A stretch of DNA of 64,000 nucleotides from Myxococcaceae bacterium JPH2 (GCA_016458225.1 JAEMGR010000043.1:37740-101739); one strand, 5' to 3'. Numbered from the stretch's first letter, positions 45,555 through 54,041 are shown. Notes: generated by a model not told the origin, from the sequence alone. Numbers and translations are program-made.

Positions 45555-45966
45555 CTACCCTTCCCTCTGCTCCGCAGCGGTGAAGGTGATCTTGTCTTCC
45601 TTCAACGAAGCCAGGCACGCGCCCAGATTGCTCAGCGCTTCGTCGCCGGACTTCGCCACCTGCTTCCATTGGTCGGGAGACACGCCCACCAAATGTTGAG
45701 CCCCGTCTGGATTCTCAAGGACGGCACGCCGGTCTTCATCGAATTCCGTAGGCAGTGATTTGTTCTGCATTCACCGCGCCCAACAAGATGCCGAAGAGCT
45801 GCGGCGGCGAAAGGTTCGCCTCGGGGTTCGTCTGGAACGACTTGAAAGTCCGCAGCAAGAACAGCACCTTCGGGAGCAAGTCGAGTGAGCCTCCCAACAA
45901 GAGGGCTGTCAGAACGTTAGGGACCTGTCCATTTGAAATGGGGCCGCACCTGGGGTACATCCTCAT
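45555..45966 (-). pseudogene. frameshifted hypothetical gene
   Basis: Two adjacent frames both look protein-like. The first (from 45966) contains VPNVLTALLLGGSLDLLPKV and ANLSPPQLFGILLGAVNAEQ; the second (to 45555) continues NKSLPTEFDEDRRAVLENPD, QHLVGVSPDQWKQVAKSGDE and ends AAEQREG. Skipping one base at about 45765 joins them into one protein of about 135 residues. Neither part matches a family I know. It is either a frameshifted gene or has a sequencing error at that point. Confidence 0.45.
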
Positions 45967-45991
45967 CCGCTTGAGGCAACTCTGAGATTCC

Positions 45992-46156
45992 CTCTATTTC
46001 CGCGTCGCCGATATCGACGCGGCGAAGGCGGCAATCGAGGTCACTGGCGGGCAGGTACTCAACGGTCCGAACGAAATCCCCGGCGGCGATTTGTCGATGA
46101 ACGGGGTCGATCCGAAAGGCGCGATGTTCGCGCGGGTCGGAGCAAGGAAAGGGTAG
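45992..46156 (+). pseudogene. VOC (glyoxalase-fold) protein, C-terminal fragment
   Basis: Encodes LYFRVADIDAAKAAIEVTGG, QVLNGPNEIPGGD, NGVDPKGAMFARVGARKG and a stop, the typical last third of a VOC-family protein. No start is available and upstream sequence is unrelated, so the gene is 5'-truncated. It ends 5 bp before the next VOC-type gene. Confidence 0.75.
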
Positions 46157-46161
46157 ACGAA

Positions 46162-46650
46162 ATGGCGGAGAAGATTATCAATTGCCTGTGGTTCGACCAT
46201 GGCGAGGCGCGCAAAGCCGCGAATTTCTACGCCAGCGTGTTCCCCAACAGCCGCGTTGGTCCGGTCCACGAAGCCGCGAGTGACTTTCCTGATGGCAAGG
46301 CGGGGAACGAGCTGACCGTGGAGTTCACCGTCCTCGGCCGTGACTTCATCGGGCTCAACGGCGGGCCGGCGTTCAAGCCTGACGGGGCGGTCAGCTTCAT
46401 GGTGGTCACCGAGAACCAGGAAGAAACCGACCGCTATTGGAATGCGATCGTCGGCAATGGCGGCGCGGAGAGCGCGTGCGGCTGGTGCAAGGACCGCTGG
46501 GGCTTTTCGTGGCAGATCACGCCGCGCGCGCTGCTCGATGCGACGACCCACCCGGACAAGGCGGCGGCCAAGCGTGCGATGGACGCAATGATGACGATGC
46601 GAAAGATCGACATCGCGAAGATTGAGGCCGCGGTCCGCGGGGGAGGCTGA
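46162..46650 (+). CDS. VOC family / PhnB-like protein
   Basis: Glyoxalase-fold protein of 162 residues of the PhnB/3-demethylubiquinone methyltransferase-like type (PF06983). Signatures are INCLWFDHGEARKAANFYAS, GRDFIGLNGGPAFKPDGAVS, SFMVVTENQEETDRYWNAIV and CGWCKDRWGFSWQITPRALL. The catalytic reaction of the group is unknown. The ATG has an AAGG-containing upstream site. It was probably acquired together with the truncated VOC gene 5 bp upstream; codon choice is slightly less GC-rich than in neighbours, and the pair resembles alphaproteobacterial operons, which is an impression rather than a measurement. Confidence 0.88.
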   Translation: MAEKIINCLWFDHGEARKAANFYASVFPNSRVGPVHEAASDFPDGKAGNELTVEFTVLGRDFIGLNGGPAFKPDGAVSFMVVTENQEETDRYWNAIVGNGGAESACGWCKDRWGFSWQITPRALLDATTHPDKAAAKRAMDAMMTMRKIDIAKIEAAVRGGG

Positions 46651-46755
46651 TGCGCAGGGCCGCCGAGCCTCGGAGGTGGCTCGGCGGCGTGATGCGCCAG
46701 TGGCATGTGGGCGGCCGGGTGATGAGGCGACCTGCTGCTTCGTCCTGCTCAACCT

Positions 46756-47547
46756 TCACGATGGCGACAGGAATCCCGCGCGGTCCAGCATGGGGCAGGA
46801 CGGGCGCCTGGCGAGCCGGTCGACACATTCGATGGCGTGTCGCCGAAGCTCGCCTGTGAGCGTTGGCTCGAGCAGCTCGAACGTGCCTGCGAGAAGCAAG
46901 TCCGTGACGAGGGGTCCCTTGGCCCACGCTTGATCAGATGGGTCGGATTCCTCCTCGACCCACTCCTCCATCATCGCAACGAGCAACGCGTGCGCTGGGT
47001 GGCCGCGCGCCGCGAGAGATTTCACGCTCGCGACGGCGTGAGCCAGACCGTGGACGCGGCCAGCTGGCGTGAGTGCATGAAGGGAGCGCAGCGTGTCGTC
47101 GTCGATCGACTCAACGCCCGTTCGGACAAGAAAGTCCGCGAGCGCTGCGCGCGCGACATAGACCTCACGGCGGGCTGAATCCTCAAGCACACGAAGAAAG
47201 TCTTCCTCGAGGAGAAGGGACGCATCGGCGAGCAATTCGAGCACGAACAGTTCGTGCGGGAGGAGTTCGAAGGAGATGCTCTCAAAGTCGCTCGCGGCAA
47301 GCATGGTGCGGAGTGCCGCTGCGCTCGCGCGCAGGAACGCGTCGAACCGCGCGGGCTCCGTCACATGCCCAGCGGCGGCAAGCCCACCGAGTGGCTGTTC
47401 CTTGATATCCGAGATCGCGCCCTGTTCATCGTACGTCGTGACCGTGCAGACGATGCTGTCGTTGCTCGCCGCCGCCGTCACGGCGAACCGCGCATGCACG
47501 TTCTCGAATCGCCGACTCACCCACTCGGCGGCCTCTTGGCTTTTCAT
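46756..47547 (-). CDS. hypothetical protein with IS5-type element at its start codon
   Basis: Unrecognised 263-residue protein, soluble and helical in its second half (about residues 100-260, possibly HEAT-like). The start is placed at ATG 47547 (MKSQEAAEWVSRRFENVHAR). The IS427-like element begins 2 bp upstream of this codon, so native promoter and ribosome site are gone, and a few native N-terminal codons may also be missing. Longer forms use IS sequence and are not credible. Expression now depends on the element, if it occurs at all. Confidence 0.6.
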   Translation of the reverse strand: MKSQEAAEWVSRRFENVHARFAVTAAASNDSIVCTVTTYDEQGAISDIKEQPLGGLAAAGHVTEPARFDAFLRASAAALRTMLAASDFESISFELLPHELFVLELLADASLLLEEDFLRVLEDSARREVYVARAALADFLVRTGVESIDDDTLRSLHALTPAGRVHGLAHAVASVKSLAARGHPAHALLVAMMEEWVEEESDPSDQAWAKGPLVTDLLLAGTFELLEPTLTGELRRHAIECVDRLARRPSCPMLDRAGFLSPS

Positions 47548-47548
47548 G

Positions 47549-48432
47549 CTAGGGGCTGTCCCTGGTTTTGTGTCGGGAAAACAACTCGGCGTTGGCCGAA
47601 CGTTCAGTTCGACCAACTCTCCATCGGGCGCGGTTGTTGGCAGGGGCCCTGAATGCTCAGCACAGGCCCATGCGCCGACATGAACTGAGCGATGCCGAGT
47701 GAAGCCGCATTGAGGCTGTTCTGAGTCCCAGGACTGGCCCGCGCTCGAAGCGAGGGGATGGCAACTTCATCAACGCGGCGGTGCGGCGAGTGAAGACCGG
47801 GGTTCAGTGGAGGGACCTCCCCGAGCGGTTCGGCAGCTGGAAGACCGTCTACAATCGCTTCCACCGGTGGGCGCGAACCGGGCGTTGGGAGGCCATTTTC
47901 AAGGAGCTTCGGCTCGAAGTGGATGCGGCCGGCTCGCTGGCGGATGCCTCTGTCGTCCGGGCACACCAGGATGCCTCGGGCGGAAAAGGGGGAACCGAAG
48001 CAATGCTCTGGGGCGTTCTCGAGGCGGTTTTTCAACGAAGATTCACGCCGTCACAACGACGAGCGGGAAGCCACTCCACCTCGCGTTGACTCAAAGCCAG
48101 CAGCACGAGTCCACCATGGCCGAGGAACTCCTGGTGCATACCGAGGGAGACGCCTTCATCGCGGATACGGCCCATGACGCCGACTTCATTCGCGCCAGCG
48201 TTCGCAAGCTCGGGATGAAGCCAGTCATTCACCCGCACCCGAGCCGAAAGCACTCGCTGAAGTTGGACCGAGCGCGCTACCGATTGCGCTACCGGGTGGA
48301 GTACTGCTTCCACGACCTCAAGCGATGCCGCGCCGTCGCCACCCGCTACGAAAAGACGGCGACCTGCAACCTCGCCGTCCTCCACGTCGCGGCCATGGCT
48401 CTGTGGCTGCATTAGTCAGGGAGGACCCCTAG
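47549..48432 (+). mobile_element. IS5-family (IS427-like) insertion sequence, full length
   Basis: Flanked by CTAG on both sides (47549-47552 and 48429-48432), consistent with a CTAG/TA target duplication. The ends are imperfect inverted repeats: left AGGGGCTGTCCCTGGTT, right (reverse strand) AGGGGTCCTCCCTGACT. The roughly 880-bp length and a transposase split over two frames match the IS427 subgroup. The transposase carries a nonsense codon, so this copy is probably inactive. Confidence 0.82.
47670..48415 (+). pseudogene. IS427-like transposase, two frames, nonsense-mutated
   Basis: OrfA begins MRRHELSDAE at 47670 and then has TGA at 47700 where the family has Trp (usually SDAEW); it continues in frame as SRIEAVLSPRTGPRSKRGDG and VKTGVQWRDLPERFGSW. 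A run AAAAGGGGG at 47984-47992 is the likely -1 slippage site, after which the second frame reads ALGRSRGGFSTKIHAVTTTS to the stop at 48415. The DDE residues appear retained (DASVVRAHQD, IADTAHDAD, RYRVEYCFHDLKR). The -1 shift is a normal feature of the group; the TGA is not. Confidence 0.8.
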
Positions 48433-48441
48433 ACGAGCGGG

Positions 48442-48972
48442 TCACATCAGGGTGAACCAACCGTGCTCGCTGTCGTAGATGAGACCACCGCCGTTGGCGA
48501 ACTCGTACACGATCGTGACGCCGCCGTTGTTGTGCACGAAGATCGTGATGTGGATTCCCCCGACATCGGTCTCGAACTGGCCGACCATCACCGTCACCGG
48601 CTCGGTGCCGCCCGGCGGCGCGTAGCCCGGCAGATTGTCGTCGAGCACGCCGGTGAACTCGAATGTCGAGCGCTGCACGGCGTCGACCGCGAGCGCGCTT
48701 TCCGCATGGGTCACCGAGTGCGGCGCGAGCTTCGGCGCGCGCCTCTCGGCGATTGCCTGTCGGACCTCCGTCTCACTGGTGCTGCCCACCGTGTCGAGCA
48801 GTACCTCTCCGCCCGTCGCGGGGATCGCCCATACGCAGCTCGGAAATCCGTTCGGCGGCAAGCCTTGATCCGTGCACACGGTGATCTGGTTGGGCGGAGC
48901 AGCGAGACTCGGGCGCGAGAGCATTGCCAGCATAGCCAACATGACAATCGATAGGGTCGTCCGTGTGCTCAT
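48442..48972 (-). CDS. secreted hypothetical protein
   Basis: Unrecognised 176-residue exported protein with a signal peptide (MSTRTTLSIVMLAMLAMLSR, cleavage near SLA-AP). The mature part includes two Cys and ends in a Gly/Tyr-rich beta segment (EFANGGGLIYDSEHGWFTLM). The ATG at 48972 follows a good AGGAGG site. Its 3' end is only 10 bp from the right end of the IS427-like element. Confidence 0.65.
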   Translation of the reverse strand: MSTRTTLSIVMLAMLAMLSRPSLAAPPNQITVCTDQGLPPNGFPSCVWAIPATGGEVLLDTVGSTSETEVRQAIAERRAPKLAPHSVTHAESALAVDAVQRSTFEFTGVLDDNLPGYAPPGGTEPVTVMVGQFETDVGGIHITIFVHNNGGVTIVYEFANGGGLIYDSEHGWFTLM

Positions 48973-49182
48973 TGGGGCCTCCTGGGGCGGGCGCCGCATC
49001 GGAGGCACCCGTGTTGGGTCAAGGCGACGGAAGCGGAGCGGCAATTCGCCGCTTGTCCCGCCACGGCAACGGGCAGGCCCACACCGGCGTGAGCCTGCCC
49101 CAAGCCTTAGCATAGCTCTGAAATGTGAGTTATCCAAGCAAATGCCGTTCCCGCGACAGCCTCCCCATCTGCTCGCTTAATA

Positions 49183-50048
49183 GCAACACGAGAGCTCGTC
49201 CGAGGTGCAGCACGGCTTCATGACCTCGTCTATGTCATCAGCAAGGGCAAGACGCTGTTCAAAGACGAGATTCCGCATACCAGTGCAGTGGCCATCGACG
49301 GGGGGATTGGGCTGACGCTGTGGACACGACCTGGAACTCGACGGCCATCGCGGTGGCCCGGCGGCCAACGGAGAAGAGGGTTGTCATTGGGGAGGACGGC
49401 GAGGTCGTCACCTTTGCCAGCGGGGAGAGCAAGAAGGAGGCGCTGAAGCCCGCGCCCGTGATGATTCGCAATGCGCGCGAAATCGCGGGGTGGGTCTATC
49501 CTTGCGGGATGAAGCGGCAGGTCTACAAGCGCGTCGGCGATGCGAACTGGGTGGCGACGCATGCGCCGCTCGCGGCGGCCACGGAGGCGGCCGGCTTCGA
49601 GGCTATCGATGGCTCCTCCGAAAACGACCTCTACGCTGCGGGCTGGGGCGGAGCAGTGTGGTGCTACCACGGGAAGAGCTGGTCGCCTTGCGAGAGCCCC
49701 ACGGGCGGCATCCTCAGCGCCGTCTGCTGCGCGCCGGACGGCACCGTCTATGTGGCGAGGCGGCAGGGCGCGTTGCTCAAGGGGCGCGGGACCTCCTTCG
49801 CCGTGGTTCCCTGGGCCGAAGAAGTGACGAGTGACTTGTGGGAGCTGTGCTGGTTCCGCGACAAACTCTACGTCGCCACCCTGTCCGCGCGGTATTCGCT
49901 GGATGGCAACAGGCTCGTCAAGGTGGACTTCGGCGCGGCGGGAACGCCCTCGTGCTATGGGCTGGCCACGGCGGAGAACATCCTGTGGTCCATTGGCCGC
50001 GACGACGTGGCCTCGTTCGACGGCGCCGTGTGGACGCACTCCGAGTGA
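49183..50048 (+). pseudogene. propeller-type protein gene with a frameshift in a G run
   Basis: From 49320 the frame encodes TTWNSTAIAVARRPTEKRVV and further blade-like repeats (for example GEDGEVVTFASGE, SSENDLYAAGWGGAVWCYHG, APDGTVYVARRQGALLKGRG), ending FDGAVWTHSE. Upstream, in another frame, LHDLVYVISKGKTLFKDEIP and HTSAVAIDGG clearly belong to the same protein. One extra G in the run at 49300-49305 would join them as AIDGGDWADAVDTTWN. The GTG at 49320 is therefore probably not the true start. Family function is unknown; the true N-terminus cannot be fixed. Confidence 0.65.
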
Positions 50049-50100
50049 CGCGGTGCCTCACGCCCGCCATGTGGCCTGCGGGCTCGCGCTGCCCCCTTTG

Positions 50101-50120
50101 AGCCGCCCCCCCAAGCGGCT
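50101..50120. terminator. short hairpin between convergent genes
   Basis: Six-bp stem AGCCGC / GCGGCT in the 87-bp gap between the propeller-type gene and the TetR gene. Weak but well placed. Confidence 0.35.
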
Positions 50121-50135
50121 GCTCGCGTGCGGTGC

Positions 50136-50675
50136 TCACGATCCCGGGAGGCCACCCTCGCGAGCAGAGAGGATACGGGCCCACGGCTCGTCGATGTCGG
50201 CGAGGCCCAGCACAGCGACTACATTGTCAAGCATTCCGGCACCGAACCAGCGTCGCACGGCGGCGTCGTCATTGCCAAGCATCCGCCGAACGATATCAAC
50301 CTGCTTTGCGTAACATCGGCGCACAGCTTCACCCACAAGCGGCTCACCCACCGCACAGTTGGCCTGCATGAGGAAGCGCAGGATTGTCCGATCTGCGACG
50401 AGAGTGGCGTAAGCCCTGCGCACATTGTCGAACGCAACCCTGCCATTCCTCATGTCTCGCGAGTGCGAGACCAAGGTGTCGGCCATCACAACGGAGACAT
50501 GGTCAACCGCTGCCGCGAAGAGCGCCTCTTTATTTGAGTACAAGCGATAGAGATACGGCTGAGAGATGCCAACCAACTCGGCAATCTCGTGGGTCGTCGT
50601 TCCGTAGAAGCCCTTCTGCGCGAAGCAGCCAATCGCAGCGGCCACGACGGCCTGACGTCGCTCAGTGCTCTTCAT
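50136..50675 (-). CDS. TetR-family transcriptional regulator
   Basis: DNA-binding repressor of about 179 residues. The N-terminal helix-turn-helix is clear: AVVAAAIGCFAQKGFYGTTT, HEIAELVGISQPYLYRLYSN and KEALFAAAVDHV (about residues 9-60). The C-terminal ligand domain has no recognisable specificity. The ATG at 50675 (MKSTERRQ) is preferred; a GTG at 50699 would add eight residues and lies closer to the upstream gene. It follows the SnoaL-like gene on the same strand, so it probably regulates itself and that gene. Confidence 0.9.
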   Translation of the reverse strand: MKSTERRQAVVAAAIGCFAQKGFYGTTTHEIAELVGISQPYLYRLYSNKEALFAAAVDHVSVVMADTLVSHSRDMRNGRVAFDNVRRAYATLVADRTILRFLMQANCAVGEPLVGEAVRRCYAKQVDIVRRMLGNDDAAVRRWFGAGMLDNVVAVLGLADIDEPWARILSAREGGLPGS

Positions 50676-50708
50676 ACGTGCCACGTAAGCATTCACCAAC
50701 GAGTTCCA

Positions 50709-51194
50709 TCAGTCGCCGAAAGTCACGCCAAGGCCAGGACCGGACGCAACGTTGGTGGGGGTGAGCGCTTCGATGGCCACGAGCGGGTTCCAGTAGTCGA
50801 GGTAGTGGGTGATCCGCGCGTCCTCATCGGTTCGGACCACCGAGATGCACTTCTGCTCGTATGGCTTGCCGGTCGTACGCGCTGTGCCCGTCGAGCGGAA
50901 CTCGGCAACCACGAGACGGGGATCAACCGTGTCGTGGAAGACCAAGTCGACGAACTGCACGTCGAAGATCTTGGGAAAGTTGCTCATGTGCGCGAGCAGT
51001 GCGTCGCGCCCCGTTACCCTTGTCGGCACCCCGGCGGGAGCGAACGGGAACTCGAGGACCGCATTCGGGGCAAACAGGCCCACCCATTCCTCGGTGCGTC
51101 CTTCAGCCGTAAGACGCAGGTGCTCGGCGACCGTGCGCTGAGCTGCAGCGCGGCATCCGGTGACGTCTTCGATTGCGCTCACGCTCGACTCCAT
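50709..51194 (-). CDS. SnoaL-like (NTF2-fold) protein
   Basis: Small NTF2-fold protein of 161 residues. SnoaL-like signatures are RTVAEHLRLTAEGRTEEWVG, APNAVLEFPFAPAGVPTRVT, GRDALLAHMSNFPKIFDV and ARITHYLDYWNPLVA. Relatives include polyketide cyclases, isomerases and proteins without known activity, so the reaction is not known. It is paired with a TetR regulator downstream (about 10-33 bp gap), an arrangement often seen for small detoxifying enzymes. Confidence 0.85.
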   Translation of the reverse strand: MESSVSAIEDVTGCRAAAQRTVAEHLRLTAEGRTEEWVGLFAPNAVLEFPFAPAGVPTRVTGRDALLAHMSNFPKIFDVQFVDLVFHDTVDPRLVVAEFRSTGTARTTGKPYEQKCISVVRTDEDARITHYLDYWNPLVAIEALTPTNVASGPGLGVTFGD

Positions 51195-51242
51195 CAGTTA
51201 GTGGTCGACCGATAACTAGTCCTGCGACTTGGTCCCGTCAAG

Positions 51243-51307
51243 CTGTGCCTTCCTAAAATCCGGTCGCTGCGTCATGCGTACATCAGGGCGAGTGAGCGAG
51301 GCGCGCA
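51243..51307 (+). repeat. unclassified dispersed repeat, copy R3
   Basis: Shorter copy with TGTGCCTTCCTAAAATCCGG, then TCGCTGCGTCATGCGTACAT and CGAGTGAGCGAGGCGCG. The middle (GGCCA...GCGTCAAT) is deleted relative to R2 and R4. It lies 49 bp upstream of the SnoaL-like gene start, in its promoter region. Confidence 0.7.
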
Positions 51308-51399
51308 CGAGGCAGGTGCGCGCGAGTGGCTGCGATGTGGGGCTACCACCGAGGGGGGCTAAACTGCCGACGTCTCCTCCTCCTCGACAGGCCCGAACG

Positions 51400-51683
51400 T
51401 CCAAGACGCTGGGGATACCTGGCGCCGCCAGCGCGCTGTGTGCCCGGCATCCCGACGTGGTGTTCCTCGACATCCACTGAGCGGACGCCTCCGGCTTCGA
51501 GCTCCTCGACGAAGAGCTGGGGAGATCACGGTGGTGTTCGTCACCGCGAGGCCCCCGCACGCCGTGCGGGCCTTCGAGGTGAATGCGCTCGACTCCCTCC
51601 TCAAGACTGTCTCACCCGCGCGGATGGAGCGCACGCTCGAGCGGCTGCGCTCTGCGATGGCCGCGCAGCCCCTCCGATCGTGA
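51400..51683 (+). pseudogene. LytTR-type response regulator receiver-domain remnant
   Basis: Encodes ARHPDVVFLDIH, then TGA (51478-51480) at a position where MP-type residues are expected, then ADASGFELLDEELG. A frameshift follows, after which EITVVFVTARPPHAVRAFEV and NALDSLLKTVSPARMERTLE complete a receiver domain of the type that precedes LytTR DNA-binding domains. The start, the phospho-acceptor region's beginning and the whole output domain are missing. Confidence 0.65.
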
Positions 51684-51724
51684 CTCACGCGCTCGAAACG
51701 CCGCGCATTCTCAAGCTCGTTCCC
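51674..51724 (+). repeat. 51-bp dispersed repeat, copy 2
   Basis: CCGATCGTGACTCACGCGCT continuing CGAAACGCCGCGCATTCTCA; partner of the minus-strand copy at 31489-31539. It overlaps the end of the response-regulator remnant and abuts the 3' end of the nucleotidase gene. Confidence 0.65.
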
Positions 51725-51727
51725 ACT

Positions 51728-53662
51728 CTAGGGCAGCATGGTGATGCGATTGAGCGCGGGGGCGGGCAAGGGGCTCGCCTGGCTGCTGTGTGCCTTCAGG
51801 TATGCCTCCAGCGCGTCGCTGTCCACGGCGCCACCCAGCCGGTTCGTCCCCTCGGCGAGCACCGGGAAGCCATCACCCCCAGCCGCCAGGTAGCTGTTCA
51901 CGGTGACGCGGTAGTTCGCCGCCGGGTCCACCGTCAGGCCGTTGATCCGAATGGACGCCGGGTCGACGCGGCTTCCGATGGGCGCCGACGCGCTGAACGC
52001 ATAGGTGAAGCCCGCCGACGGAAGCAGCATGAGGGTAGCTCCCGACGGCCGCCACTGCCGCTCCAGCAGTTGATCGATTTGCGCGCCCGTCAGCGTCAGG
52101 GTGACCAGGGTGTTGCCGAACGGCTGCGTGGTGAAGGCCTCGCCGTAGGTAACCTCGCCCTGGGCGATGTCCGCGCGCACGCCGCCCGGGTTCATGAAGG
52201 CCACCTGCGCCCCACCCAGGTTCGCGGGCTTCGTCGCCTCCAGCTGCGAGTCCGCGATGACGAAGACCAGGGTGGACTGGCCCACGGAGTCCGACTGTGT
52301 CCTGAGCGTCTGAGACACCCAGCCGATGACCCGGTTGGCCATCGGCGTGACGAGCCCCTGGTACTTCGCCACCAGATCCTTCACCGCGCCGACCTCCGGC
52401 ACGTCGCGAGTGACGATGACGTTGTTCGCGCGCGCCTCCACGACGTCGCCCGTCGCCTTGCTCAACGTCAGGTCGATGTCCGTGACGAGCTGCCCCATCG
52501 ACGAGGCGCTCGTGACGACCTTGCCATCGATGACGCAGTTGTAGGCCTGATGCGTGTGGCCGCTGACGATGACGTCCACCGCGTCATCGAGGCCCTTGGC
52601 AATGCCCACGATGGCACCTGAGATGCGCCCGTCCGACCCCGCGCCCTTGCAATCGTTCACCAGCGAGCCATAGGTCGGAATTCCGCCCTGGTGCACCACT
52701 ACGACGATGGCTTCGATGCCCTGCCGCCGCAGCTCCGGCACCAGCGCGTTCACCGTCTGCACTTCGTCCTTGAAGGTGAGCCCCGCCACGCCCGTGGGCG
52801 TGACGGCTTCCGGCGTGTCCTCCAACGTCATGCCGATGAAGGCCACCTTCACGCCCTCGAACTCGCGCACGTCGTAGCGGGGGAACAGCGTGCGGTCCAC
52901 GCCCGTGGCCACGTTGGCCGCCAGGAACTTGAACTTCGCGCCCGCGAAGCCATCCCCGTCCAGGCAGCCATCCACCGGGTGGCAGCCGCCCGACTGCATG
53001 CGCAACAACTCCGTGCTGCCCTCGTCGAACTCGTGATTGCCCACCGCGACCAGGTCCAGGCCAATCAGGTTCATCGCCTCGACCGTGGGCTCGTCGTGGA
53101 AGAGCGCCGACAGCAGCGGCGAAGCGCCGATGAGGTCTCCCGCCGCCACCACCACCGTGTTCGGATTGGTGGCCCGCAGGGCCGCGATGTGCCGGGCGAA
53201 GTACGTCACGCCGCCCGCGTTCACCCGCACCGACCCACCGTCGGGAGCCACGCCCGCCAGAATCTGGCCCGCGGGCTCCTCGAGCTGCCCGTGGAAGTCA
53301 TTGAACGCCAACACCTGCACGCTCACCGTGGTGGGACCCGCGTCGGGGGTCCCCGAGTCGTGCGTCCCCGAGTCGGGGGTCCCCGAGTCGTGCGTCCCCG
53401 AGTCGGGCATCCCCGCGTCCGTGCCGGAATCCGGGGGCGGAATCTGGACGGGATGATGCACACAGCGATTGTCCTCGCAGACCCACTCCGTGTTCGAAGT
53501 CGGCGGTCCCTTGCTTTCACGGCAGTCGGCGGCGTCCTGGCATTCGTCACCTCCGCAGCCGCCATGGACGAAGAGGAAGATGCCGGTGACGAACGCTCCG
53601 GCGAGCAGGAAGACGCTGGGGCGCGATCCCGGAAGTGACGAGCGCGGTGTGGATTGTGGCAT
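51728..53662 (-). CDS. 5'-nucleotidase/2',3'-cyclic phosphodiesterase-type lipoprotein
   Basis: Exported metallophosphatase of 644 residues that would dephosphorylate nucleotides or related esters outside the cytoplasm. An N-terminal hydrophobic segment ends in a GGC lipobox-like site near residue 36. A Cys-containing region and a linker of tandem PDSGT/HDSGT units (about residues 78-108) lead to the metallophosphatase domain: FNDFHG, VVAAGDLIG, VAVGNHEFDEGS, VVVVHQGG and SGHTHQAYNC. A 5'-nucleotidase C-terminal domain follows (MNPGGVRADI, YGEAFTTQPFGNTLV, AAGGDGFPVL). The start at 53662 gives the full signal region. It stands alone. Confidence 0.9.
   Translation of the reverse strand: MPQSTPRSSLPGSRPSVFLLAGAFVTGIFLFVHGGCGGDECQDAADCRESKGPPTSNTEWVCEDNRCVHHPVQIPPPDSGTDAGMPDSGTHDSGTPDSGTHDSGTPDAGPTTVSVQVLAFNDFHGQLEEPAGQILAGVAPDGGSVRVNAGGVTYFARHIAALRATNPNTVVVAAGDLIGASPLLSALFHDEPTVEAMNLIGLDLVAVGNHEFDEGSTELLRMQSGGCHPVDGCLDGDGFAGAKFKFLAANVATGVDRTLFPRYDVREFEGVKVAFIGMTLEDTPEAVTPTGVAGLTFKDEVQTVNALVPELRRQGIEAIVVVVHQGGIPTYGSLVNDCKGAGSDGRISGAIVGIAKGLDDAVDVIVSGHTHQAYNCVIDGKVVTSASSMGQLVTDIDLTLSKATGDVVEARANNVIVTRDVPEVGAVKDLVAKYQGLVTPMANRVIGWVSQTLRTQSDSVGQSTLVFVIADSQLEATKPANLGGAQVAFMNPGGVRADIAQGEVTYGEAFTTQPFGNTLVTLTLTGAQIDQLLERQWRPSGATLMLLPSAGFTYAFSASAPIGSRVDPASIRINGLTVDPAANYRVTVNSYLAAGGDGFPVLAEGTNRLGGAVDSDALEAYLKAHSSQASPLPAPALNRITMLP
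53343..53420 (-). repeat. 30-bp tandem repeat in the nucleotidase linker
   Basis: Two perfect or near-perfect 30-bp units (53343-53372, 53373-53402) and a partial third, encoding the repeated decapeptide PDSGTHDSGT-type linker. Such repeats may vary in copy number between strains. Confidence 0.75.
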
Positions 53663-53948
53663 CAGCGGGACTCCAACGAGCAGGGAGGGGGGAACCTACT
53701 CTGGTTCGTGGATGATGGCGCGTCTTCATGGCGGCACGGGCGCCCCACCAGGACGGCCACCTGACCGTGCGCGCGACCGAAGCGCTCCGCCTCCGCGCGG
53801 GGCCGACCCGGGATGAAGAGGCCCTGCCTCACCAATGGCGGGCGCCACCACTCAGCCGCCCGCGACGAGCTGGGACGTCAGCCGCTCCTGCGCCCGCTGA
53901 TTCTCTTCCTTGCCGCGAGGCCGTGAGCCCGGGTTCCACGCGGTCAGG
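53663..53948. other. intergenic stretch upstream of the nucleotidase gene
   Basis: About 286 bp with no recognisable gene, repeat or clear promoter motif. The nucleotidase promoter should lie next to 53662. Confidence 0.4.
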
Positions 53949-54041
53949 AAGGCCCTGTGCCTACCCAAAAACTCGGTCGCTGCGTCATGGGTGACTCAAG
54001 GCCACCATGGGCAGCGCGTCAATGCGAGTGCGCGAGGCGCG
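53949..54041 (+). repeat. unclassified dispersed repeat, copy R4
   Basis: AGGCCCTGTGCCTACCCAAA, then CTCGGTCGCTGCGTCATGGG, TGACTCAAGGCCA, GCAGCGCGTCAATGCGAG and CGAGGCGCG. It directly abuts the IS3-family remnant C, so the repeat may be linked to that element's movement. Confidence 0.75.

Noticed and set aside
53343..53420. Possible CRISPR-like direct repeats.
   Set aside because: The units are adjacent without spacers and encode an in-frame PDSGT linker of the nucleotidase; they are a coding minisatellite.
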